Shown: positions 37,029 to 47,963 of the stretch, in pieces
How positions within the stretch are numbered: position 1 is the first letter of the stretch
How the letters are laid out: every line of letters starts with the position of its first letter
Assembly: GCA_964030785.1 (NCBI GenBank)
Contig: OZ034968.1
Span: forward strand, 73,085,427-73,149,426
Source of the DNA: Siderastrea siderea
Lineage: Eukaryota > Cnidaria > Anthozoa > Scleractinia > Rhizangiidae
Reading direction: 5' to 3'
Length of the DNA stretch: 64,000 nt
Translations under genes and position numbers: made by a program
The notes under the pieces: model-generated
What the model was told of the DNA's origin: nothing
The model's input: only the letters and a program-made list of their open reading frames with translations
Database searches by the model: none

Positions 37029-40000
37029 TCAAAGAGTAGCAGTCCTTTCTCTTGAGTCACTCACATGCGCATGCGAGTGAATAACATGTGAATGTGTTTT
37101 ACTCCTCAGTCCGTTTTTAACTCGTCTCATGAGTGGTGATTTTGAGCCATTGTTCTCCCTGGAGTGTTTACTGTTCATTATAAGTCTTAGTGAGCCTCGC
37201 AGCACATCTTGAGTACCATCATATCCCTCAGAACTCGAGATAATGTAAAACTCGCAACCCAGCTCCATAGCTAGTAATCTTCCTTCGTACTCTGTGACAT
37301 CCTGTTGGTATTTAAGGTCCTTTTTTGTGGCTATTAAGAATATGGATGTCTGAGAAATGTTTCTTGTCTCCACAAGATATTTGATGATGAGGATAGCCTC
37401 TTTGAAGGACGAACGATCCGTGTTGGAGTAGAGCACAAAGTATACGTCTGCTACCATGTCGGCTGAGGAACACGCATCGATTTTCTCCACAGAATTCTGA
37501 AAAGTTGAGCAAACGTGTTAGTTATGGTGTGCACGGATATAAGTGCAAGCAGTGACACAGCCTTTTCGCAGATAAAAGTCGAAAGCTGTAGACACGCCTG
37601 CAGTGCTCACGCCTTAACTGTTGACCAAACACAACAAATTTTCATGAGCAAATACGCAATACCGAAAGCCATCCGCACACGAAAATCATGACGGAAAAGG
37701 TACATTACGAAAGTACTGTCAATAAATAAAACAAGCGTTAAAATACAACCCTGAATTCGTTCGCACTGACGTCAAGCAACAGCGCTGCGCAATTCCAAGT
37801 TGGTTTATTGGTTGGTAGACATCGTGATCAGACGATTCAATTTTGTACTTTATCTTTTAAGATGGAAAGTAAAGATCTGGGACCGGATTCATGAAGCCAT
37901 CCTAAGTTAAACGTGAATCCAAGAATTGTTTCTTATGAATATGACGTTCCCCCCCCCCCCCAAAAAAAAATATACACAAGACACATCTTAACCAGCGAGG
38001 TCTTCCTGAGTCTGGCGCCTGCATGAGATCAAGGCACTTAGGGGGGCTCGTCGTCAAGAAACTTTTGAAACTCTCTTGCAGGCATGAATATACATAAAAA
38101 GTCATTCTTCTGTAAAACGGATACAGGGCGTCACAATCGCGCTTACCTAAGAGAACAGACACGGGACTGCTACTCTACACGGTCTGTTTCACTTCGATGT
38201 GTAAATCGTTTACCCTAAGGAAAGTAGTGTCCACAAGTAACCAGGGTACTTACTTGCCCTGCAGTGTCCAAGATCTCCAACAGAATGTTTTGACCGTCAA
38301 CTTCAACGCGATGACGATATGTTTCCTCTGAATAAACCAAAAGAAGTGCATTAATGATGAGTGCATGTCGACTACAAACCATTAAAGATCAAAATACAAG
38401 AAAAATAATACGGTGTAAATCTTTCAACAGATCCGAGCCTTTGAACATGCCCTGTACTTGGTATTCTCGTTTCCTCTTCGAGTCTGAAACTAAATAGTGC
38501 GCATGCTTTATCGCTAGGCTTTAACACCGCTTACCTATTGTACTGTCGTATTCTCCAATAAAGCGTTTTGTAAGAAGTCTGACTGTAAAGGCTGTAAATA
38601 CAATAAAAATACAAGGTAAACAGGTATCAATTATTGTCCTCCCTGTGAAGATATTGTCAATCGCCACAGGATAGCTGTAGACTGCATTTACATGTACAAA
38701 GCAAGTGCCTTCACTTGTTTTCTTTGCTTCAAGTAAACGTTCTCAACATATTTTTGGGAAAGGTCTAGGTCTCGATCTCGAGATTTTCTTGCAACTTGCA
38801 ACAAAAAGTCGCCCTTTGAAGAACATTTAACCGAAGAATTGAGAGATGAGTTTCAGATAAACTAAACTGACAATACTGTAACTTGTTTTGCATTAGTATT
38901 GCATGGGTTGGAAGTTTGTACGAGAAACATTTCTGCTGCAACATAGCCTTACAAAGCACAGACATTCGAAACAATCAAGATTGCCATTATTCCAGCCGTT
39001 CTAGAAAAGATGGCAGGCACGTCTCGTTATTTTCCAACACTTCAACACGTTTCTGAAAATTGTGCTTAAACCAAAATTTTAATTTCAGAGGAATTTTCCC
39101 GGTGGAATGTCCGTACGTGTGTTTGTTTTTCTGTGTGCGTGTTTACATTTCCTTTTACGGAAGCAATTCAAACGTAGTCTGACACGCTTTCCCACGAGTC
39201 ATTCGCTGTTGTCAGGATACACGAACAAAACATTACTGAGTTCCATGACAGTCCCTGAAGTAGAATCAAACGTTTCTTGACAACAGTGCCAACAATGCCA
39301 ATGCTCAAGCGTGTTCAACAGCTTCCGGTGATGAGGTAGAAATAACAGAATCCACCCTTTTTCTAGAAAAAACAGCGCCGTTTCGTGCCTAAGTGAGCGA
39401 CGTTTCATCACGCATGACATGTTTTCCGAAACTGTTTAAACAACAACCATGCGCGTGCATGCCTGCTCACGAATGCCAAGGCTGAGTGGGCCATACAAAT
39501 TTGAGAGATCGGCGTTTGAGAGTTTGAAAGTGTTTCAACTCAGTTGAATAAGAAGAGAAACTCCTTTAAGGTTAATCTACTTTACAAATTCTCTTTTACG
39601 TGACTGCCATCATATCGATGATGCGACCTTTCACCTGCCGTCAGAATCAATTGCAAAGTTTAATGGCGACGATTTTTATTATTCCCGAAGTGTATATGTT
39701 TTTATGGAAAATATATATTTCTTATCGTACTAGTGAACAAAATTGTTCTTAAATCCATTACTCCTTTATTTACTTATTGTTGTGAAGGTGAAAGAAAATT
39801 ACACATCGAGGGTAAAAAAAACATTGGAGTGAACAGATTTTACGTATGAGGGACGTGACTGTTAAACAATAGTGACAATTACATGAAACGGCGACCTTTT
39901 CGTGAGATTAAACCCTTGTTTATTGAAAGCTTACTATGAAAACAAGGAAGGTAAACATGAAATACGTTTTAACATACCTGACTTTCCTACGCCATCTTTT

Positions 40001-40137
40001 CCTAAAACAACTGAACGAATGCTTTTCAAGTTTGCTGTGTTGGTCACACTCAGTGTCCGAGGTTTTGTTGGGATTTCATAATTAGCTGGCAGAGCTAGCC
40101 CATCCATAGATCTCTCCTGAAAAGCAAAGGCGACCAT
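37029..40137 (-). CDS. Ras-like (RERG-type) GTPase, gene E, Asp12 with Gln61 kept
   Basis: Exons: 39978-40137, 38535-38591 (57 nt), 38254-38327 (74 nt) and 37029-37496; 252 aa from the ATG at 40137. The P-loop is GKDGVGKS (residues 46-53, Asp48 = Ras 12). Switch I, FIGEYDSTIEETYRHR, keeps Thr35. G3 is LDTAGQ: the third exon ends GGGCAA before gtaagt, so this is the only cluster member with Gln at Ras 61. Exon 4 starts NSVEKIDAC, has VYFVLYSNTDRSSF, G4 TKKD and G5-like IISSSEGY. The tail has SPLMRRVKNGLRSK, a His-rich stretch (HSHVIHSHAHV) and ends RERTATL. Sister of D. The start is uncertain: the 40137 ATG may be intronic, because a tttgcttttcag acceptor lies at 40117-40120 and could join an exon at 46265-46312. 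Confidence 0.88.
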
Positions 40138-40844
40138 ATATTAAAATTCAAAACTTTAGTTACCCCCCTTGAAGCGTAATATAGTATACATTGTCTAGGA
40201 ACGTGCTTTCTCAGTGTTTTTGTAATTAAGGAGAATTGGAGATATCGTGTACTCGTTCAGTTACTATCTTGCACAAATCAGATCCAACAGATAAGACAAA
40301 ATCGATTTAATTATTACTATCTTTGCAAAATGGTTGGAAGAAAAAGAAAGAAAGAAAACCACAGGGATTTCGTCCACTCTGAATGTACTCGAGGTTTAAA
40401 TGTGGGGAGATTGAAAATTTCATCACCACTAAGTCGAAGACTAACTAGTGCAAGGAAGCTCTGTGTGACTGCTGAGACGTCCGCTGAGCCGGATTTTAAA
40501 GTTAATCTGATCTCCTTTTTGCAAAATCAATTTTCATCTGGGAAAAAGTACTGATTCAATCATGTAAATACACGGATTGACTAATTACATATACTGTAAT
40601 TATCAGCTTATTTAATAGAAGCACGTTCTGTTCTCTTTTGCCGACTGGGTTTGACGATTTTTCGATGCAGTGGCGACAACTTAAACCGACCCAAGTTTCA
40701 CACAAAAGATACTCGTCAAACAAAATAGAGAGTAAGTATACCGCCACTTGCGTTACATCCACTGATCGATAACGCGCACTGTCTAGAGTCAAATAAAAAA
40801 TTTTTATATGCCAAACGGCTTGAACTTAACTTTGCCGTAAGAAA

Positions 40845-40915
40845 GTACTTCTCAAGAAGGTTCATTTGAATGGCCATACTTAACGATTTTAGTCAAATTA
40901 AATGACTCAATTTTT
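40845..40915 (-). repeat. Inverted copy of the ATTCAAATGAAA minisatellite unit
   Basis: On the minus strand, ctaaaatcgttaagtatggccattcaaatgaacc followed by gagaagtact matches the unit at 22460-22755. It lies upstream of gene E. Confidence 0.45.
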
Positions 40916-41224
40916 GACTCTTGCAGTAAAAAATAGTTAACTACACTTTCCCAGAGCATTGTACACATGTACAAAATTAATCACTGCTCAGTGTTACATT
41001 AGAAAGATAAGAATATTTTCCTACCATTTCAAATATATGTCTTGAATCTTTCGTACAACTTTTGAGTGATGAATTCTTGTAAGCAAATTTTACTAATCCG
41101 TTTACTTCGGCATCAAATCGCAAATGATTTGCTTTCAGTTGTTTTCAACTCTTATTTGACGTATTGACGTCATCGCTTTCCGGGTGATATCACTTTCTAT
41201 TGACCCCGTGATCGCGTGGAACTA

Positions 41225-41589
41225 GGGAGCTTAAGCAACCACGACGGCAAGGCGAAGGAAAACGTCACTTTAAAAATGACTTCCAAATATTTCAAACTTC
41301 TTCGTGATAGTTTCAATTCGTTCAATCTGTCTAATGTAGCCGAACAATCCGGGAGCTGACTCTGTAAGGACGGTGTTACAGTTCAGGTAGAAAAAAGAAA
41401 ATCACAGTCGTGCGTTCACGTTCTACATAAAACTTTGAATTTGGTAATTTCACGTTGTTGTTTTGCAGAGGACGGCAACGAAATGTACCAAAATCTGTAT
41501 CGCGCGTGCAGAGTCATTGTTTTGCTAATTAAACCTTTTGTTTTGTGACGTTCTCGTCAGCCGTCGCCGTCGTGTTTACTTAAGCTCCC
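41225..41589. mobile_element. TA-flanked MITE with GGGAGCTTAAG ends
   Basis: GGGAGCTTAAGCAACCACGA at the left is mirrored by ..cgtgtttacttaagctccc at the right, with a further match cgacggc / gccgtcg. TA dinucleotides border both sides. The 365-bp interior is non-coding. Confidence 0.7.
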
Positions 41590-44500
41590 TACTGTTCGGA
41601 AGCCCGTGTTGCAGCCCTCGCACTCTCTTATTGGAGTTTCAATGTCAGTTTGGAATGCATTAGTTCCAAATAACGAGCCGAGTTGTCACGGCGTTGATAA
41701 GTGTTCTGTTTATGAGGCAATACTGATGTTCTTTATTTGCAAATCGTTCTCTCGGTAACGTCACATACCTGAGTCACCGCTTGCCAAGAGAATCAATTTC
41801 GGCTTCCATAAAACAATATTAATTACACAGGGGACTTGATTCACTAATTAAGCCTCTCTAGTAAAACAGTTATTTAATTGTCTTGACAAAAGTGCTACTG
41901 CTAAAACGGCCTAAAACACTCTACATTTTAATTATTAAACCGGAAGCTTTCTCCTGACCTTTCTTTGTTAATTCAGTATTTACTTGAATATGTAAAACTA
42001 ACATTCGCATTTTTTTCTGATTCTTTATTTAGTCCTCTTCTTTGTAGAACTGTGTAGTAGCTACAGAGGGATACTTCTTATTTCTTTGGTGGTTGGTGAA
42101 TCCGAAAGAATAGTTTAATACGAATTAAAGGGATCAAAACACGAACAATAAACCTGCAATTATCATTGCACTTAAAACTCGTCAGTAAAGAGTAAGAAAA
42201 TAACAGAACACTACTTTGCTGGGGCGACAATAATTACGTAATAACAACTTTAAAACATTGGATGGATCGCGGTTTGCGAGATTTTGGTGTACTTATTTCA
42301 AGCTGTCAAAAAATACCCCCTTAGTATTTTAAACGTACGAAGCATTCTAGATATTCGGCTAAATTTGGCAATTACTCGTACCCCGTTGTTTTTCTCTCTT
42401 GGTGTTTTGATTGCACTGATAAACAGATAAAATTCCGGCCTTTACGAGTGTACTTCGGCTTTGTGACAGCCTACGAGGCACGTCCACTGCTAAGTCCGCC
42501 ATTCTAAGCGGAACAGTTACCTTTTTGTAATCATTTAAACAAGTCTTTTAAGCCCTTTTCCCCTAAAACCTCCACCAAAAAAGAATATTATATGGTTTTG
42601 AAAGTCGGCATTAAATCGAGAAAAAGAGTTGCTCATGTACATCCTTCATGACCAACACTTAGCTTTCACGAATGTAACACTGTCACAGGTATTACTGTTA
42701 TCATAATTTCAAAATGTTTAGCAGGACTTGCAGAAGGTTAAATTCAGTTCATTTCTAAAATACTGACTTCTTCGTGGTCAGAACGTAACATTCCTTTAAA
42801 GTTGACCTTCAGAAAACAGAGCTGCCAAGTTTAGCCGTGATTGTTCTGGCTAGCTAGGAAATGAATCCTTGAGATTGAAAACCGAAAAAAAAAGGGCCCG
42901 CAAAATGTTTACTGTAATCTCGTAAAAGAAGAGATGTTCTTGCTTCCTAAGCTCTGAAAAGCTATCAGTAGAGATTGAATAGTTCATGATTGGCCGGCGT
43001 TTCAGACTATTCCCCGCCCTACCCTGGTACGTTTCATTTTTGGCACAGTCAGTATACATCCCTTCGCGTGACGTGCATGTTCGTTTACCCGGTTGTTTAC
43101 AATGTTGTCGTTTTCGACAATAGTGCCTTTATCTGACTGTGGTCACGAAAATTGTCTCGTAAGGAAATCCAACCCCCAAAATCAAGGATCGTTTTCGTAA
43201 AACCTCTTTCAATTCTGTTTTGTGCCAGATGTTTTCTGCTTTTTAAACTGGTGAAGAAAAACCAGGCAAAATGCTCAAGAGTTTTCTCGTTCGATGCTTT
43301 CTCATAAAAGACATGAAACATCGATTACTAAAGTCCCATGAAAGTCAAAGCTGAAAAGCTGGAGTTACACTGCGAGCAGAACTCTTTTGAGACACACGCG
43401 GAAATGCCGAATATGGCACTCACGCGCGTCACTTGAGGAGTTGAGGCGAGGCTTGACAGCTAGGAAAGGGAGGGGCCTGCACATATAGCGCGCGCGTTTT
43501 TCGTATTTCCTCAGTGCGGAATGTTTCGTTATCCATCAATGGAAAATCAGTTTGAACCTGAGCTAATAGCAAATCCGTTGTAAAAAGAAAGTACCACGAA
43601 AACGTGAACGCTCTGTTTGAACATTAAGTATAGCGGTGTTCTCTCAGAAACAATCTTGCTCCGTTGTCTAGGAGGGGTGATGGTGGTGGGGGGCAGGTAC
43701 TCAGTGAAATCTTGAGGAGAAAGGGGCACTGGGACCCGCAAAGCAAGTCAACAAATCTTTTATTTTTCTCCCACAATACTAAAGACGGAAAGCCTGATTT
43801 TGACCCAGCTTACACTGACGGGATGATTATTCCAGCGGCAAATTTTTTACCTGCTTTTGCCTTGCGCTCATTCGAGGCTAATGGTGAAAGATTGATTTGA
43901 AGAGCAAACAAATTTCTCATTAACTAAAAAAGTATTCAAAAATTTACCGCGTTGTGGCTATAAACGGTGACATTGTATACCTTGATCGAGAAAAAGACCC
44001 TAGCTGTGAACATTATGCTATCTATCCAAACAAGGAATACCTCTTCCCTACTCCGTCGTCAGAAAAGTAAGACGTTTTTGAGTAAACGACGCATAACATT
44101 CGCTTGAGTAGTTTGTTTATTTATCATCACCATTACTTGACAAAAGTTGTTTTCCGTCTCAAGATCTAATCTGTAAGATCTTCCACAAAGCTCCACTCAA
44201 GTTGCAATCAGGGTAATCAGTGTACTCGAAACTTAAGTGGGATCCTGTTCATCCATAAAGTTGACCAAATCTATTTGAACTAGCGTTTTCTGGGTAGTAT
44301 CTTACCAACAGACAAACAGACTCGAGTACAGGCGGACGAGTGACTTTGGAAATCATCGGACGTGCGTTCTGCTCTTCAGTGAAGCAACAAATATTAGACC
44401 CTAATTTTTATAATAACCAATAATCCCACTAGCGCTCTTATCTTTACTCAATCTATATAATGTCATGGAGCTCAAAGGACGTTAGCTAAATTAACCTTTT

Positions 44501-46264
44501 CGTGCCGTCGAACTTACTCTTGGAGGGGGCAAAATATATTGTTTGTGTTTGCAAAAAAGGATCAAACCGGAAGCTGTTTATTCGAGATTGCAGCGGTTTT
44601 GAATGCTTTATTTGATAACATGCTAATCTGTTTAACACTTCATGGACTATCAGCAATAGAAAATCACGCTAATCATATTAGCAAGTCTAACATGGCTACA
44701 GGGGAACAAAGATTCTCTGACAGGGAGCTCGGGTGATTGAGCTGTGTGGTTACTTTTTGGTTGCCGCGTATCCGCAAATTGAAATAAATTACAAAAGTTA
44801 TAAAATTACATATTCGAAGCACGTTTGGTTTAAACAAAGGTTAGTTCAACCTTCGATCTTAGCTACTTTGTAGTTCGTTTTCTTTGAAGCGTCTCCTTAG
44901 GAGGTGACTGATGGAACAGGACGCTTTCATTGAATGCTTTTTTCATAACATGCTAATAGATTAATCGCTTTATGGATTATCAGCAATAGAAAATCACGCG
45001 AATCATAATAGGAAGTCAAATCTGCTGATCTTAAGAAACAGACACTTGTACAGACACTTCAATTTCAGTTAAATCTTTGGTGATCTATTACCCGCATCCG
45101 CATACAGTATCCCCACATTTCACACTGGTTTTATACCAATCAGCTATCACTGCTATCTGAAGATCGATTTGACCGCCGTTGAAGATTTCATCAGTTCTTA
45201 ACACAGTCTTACATGTACATAACATTTGCTATGTTGTCGTATACCTCTGCGGGTGTGACGTATGAACTGGTTGACTTTGAAATTCAAGTACAAGCCTACA
45301 TCTATCTATGTTTTCTTTATTAGTTTTATTTGTTTTTGGCGTTTTTATCTTATCCGCAATAATTGCCGTAAGTGTTGTGGTGTCCCTATTATTCTAGCAT
45401 TCTTTGTTTTGCTTTTATGTTGTTAGATCGATATTAGTGATAAAGTATGTGAAGTTTTGTTGAACTAAATTTAATTATGCATTAAATTCTAATGCCCCGG
45501 TCCAAATATTCCCTCAGACTATAGAAAATCTTATTTCTCCTAGTCATTAAAAAGGGCATTTCCTTCTTCGCTACTAATCCACTTAGGGACGTAAGTATTT
45601 GCGCCGGGTGCGACCTGTCCGCTTGGAATATGTTTAGCTCGCGCCGTTCTAGAAGGCAAAACAGTCCCTACTTTTGCGTGAGTTGGAAGCAAAAATGAAA
45701 ACTCCCAAAGCTGGTCTCGACATATTGTAAATATGGGGGCGTGGGATCTGCCGGAGAGACTGTAGCTATAAACAACATTTTGGACCAAAAAAATGTATTC
45801 GTAGACGGCAAAGCTTAAAGAATGTCGTTTTTCTTAAGGTTTTCGCTGATGATTTTCAAAAAGTTCACACAATAGGTTCGATTTTCAGGAATTTTACTCA
45901 GCGTAGAATTTACCCAACGCCTACGGTCATAGTAAAACAGTCTAAAGAAAGTCGTGGGAAACTTAAATGTACTTCTTTAATCTTTTCCTGACCTACCAGT
46001 AGTATGCTTGTGTATTTCCTCTCCAATGAACGTGAACAATATGTAACAGAAAATCACGTTGATCTCACAATAGATTTCTGATTTTCTTTAAATCATAGCA
46101 CAATATGTAAGTTTGACTAGTCATTTCCCGCAATTTTCGTATCCTGGAATTGTCGACTTTGAATGAAAACCTGATTCACCCGAATTGCACACACATTTGA
46201 CACTTTTCCTCGCTTGAGTACAATTTGTGATAACATAACGCATATCACAGCAAAACTTACTTAC
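41590..46264. other. Intergenic or gene E first intron, no supported gene
   Basis: No recognisable coding sequence on either strand. If the 46.3-kb exon belongs to gene E, all of this is its first intron. A diverged direct repeat at 44.6-45.0 kb is listed separately. Confidence 0.5.
44597..45021. repeat. Diverged direct repeat, about 330-bp spacing
   Basis: Tgaatgctttatttgataac..atcagcaatagaaaatcacgc..aatcat (44600-44680) recurs as tgaatgcttttttcataac..atcagcaatagaaaatcacgcg..aatcat (44931-45006). Confidence 0.7.
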
Positions 46265-46312
46265 CACGCTATGATGTCTTCTCCTCGCATTTCTCATCAT
46301 CCAGCTCGTCAT
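46265..46312 (-). CDS. Candidate first coding exon of gene E
   Basis: ATG begins 16 codons (MTSWMMRNARRRHHSV) followed by the strong donor gtaagtaag in phase 0. The next plausible minus-strand acceptor in the right phase is at 40116 (exon reads ERSMDGLALP..), giving a 6.1-kb intron. The Arg/His-rich peptide resembles the leaders of B (MMGKRRG..HHH) and C (MRRKRSS..HHAH), which supports membership of this family. It could instead belong to an unidentified gene. Confidence 0.4.
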
Positions 46313-46319
46313 CTTGAAT

Positions 46320-47963
46320 TCTCGCAGCCCGACTAAACTCTAAAGCAGCTTTCCGTGTTTTTATACGCTATTTGTGCCAGCTCTGTCTATTCATCAACCC
46401 ACCCTCACGTATATTCAGTCAGACCTGCTTCCCTGCTGTGCGGCACAAAATACATGAGCAGAAGCCAATATGCCTAACAACAGATACACGGCCTTGATTC
46501 GGGAAACTGTGGTCAAATTCCAAGTCAATCTCCCGCTGAGGGAACATTAATGTTAGAAGGGGCTCACTTTCACCACAGGAAAACAAAGCCGTAGATAGGT
46601 TCCGACTAATGGCGGGACTATTGTGCTGTCCAAGTGGTCTGACCCGCGAGTTTGACAATGGTTTCTAGGAAGTGCGTCCGTTGTTCGATGACTCATAACG
46701 GAATTCCGAAACATGACTTCTAGTTAAAAGCCAAGGATCACGGGAATGTTTTGGTGCAAAATTCAGAAAAAATAAACAGTTGGCACTGCATGAATCGAAT
46801 GCTCGGGCCAATTTAGCTTTTACGCCCACTGTAAAGTAGCGATCTTTCACGTTATACATCGGCTAAACTTCCGTTTATTGTTTGCTGAGTAGACTGAGAT
46901 AGCTTCTGTTTACCGTTTGATTATTGTGGTCAGTTAACGGTCCTAAGCAGAATTTTGTACTACAATAGGATATCTATTGAGTTATATTGTTTTTGCTCAT
47001 TTGCATTATAGGTTCGGCACTAGTGAAAAGTTCGAACTTTCAGCTATGCCAAATAGTAAGTCCTTCAGTGGCTGCAGTTGAAGTTAATGTGTCATGTTTC
47101 TTGATAGAGCTCCTTTTATTGAAATTTCTTGCTCATTAATATTGATTTTATTCTCTAAAGGAGCTGACAGATATTTTTCTGAACTCTGAACCTAGCCAGG
47201 CAACCGAGGTAATACTTGTTAATTGAAACACATACGAGTCTTTTTCTTTTAATACTTGATCTTCTCAGTACCCCATTCAGACTTGATACCCTTACTGAGG
47301 CGTAAAACCAGGGCGCTAAAATGACCATTATTCAAACACCGTATAGGCATGGAGAAGGGATTACTTCTTCTGTGAGCTATGAATGTGAAACATGAAAAAC
47401 GATCAACTCGTGCACAGACAGGTGCCCTTGCTCAGGAAGAGTCCTAGGTAGTGGTGGTAAAAAATTACTCTAATACAAAAAGTAAAAAATACTCCTCTTC
47501 CCCTCGTGCTTTTACTTAACCTAATAAAGCATCTTCGGGCATGATATTTACACCGAGATTGGGTTGCCTAATAGCGGAGCTCCCAATAAAAAAACTAATT
47601 GTTATGTGCAGAGAGAGAAAACCATAATCATCCGAAGCGACCCTTAGAGGTCTTTACCCTTTTTCGGGTGCTCTGCAACTGAATATACGCTAAAAAAGGA
47701 AAAAAAAGCGGGTTTCGAGCTGCCATCAAGCGACAGGGTACCAAGCCTGAGCCGTTCCTTAGGAACGAAACGTTTGCGTAGATCGCAAAAATCGCAAATA
47801 AATTATTGGTTGCCAAAATATTCTACAATAAGGTGGTTGCGAAAATCTTTTGGATTGACTCCTCAAAGGCGATGTTGCCCATACTTTTTCATTTCTTCAG
47901 TCTCTTACTCCATTGTCCGCCAAGGAAAGAAGACTGAGAGTACCTCCATGTGCAGTCCTTTAA
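46320..47963. other. Intergenic between candidate E exon and gene F
   Basis: Likely contains the promoter of gene E if the 46.3-kb exon is used, but no specific element can be named. No supported coding frame. Confidence 0.4.
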
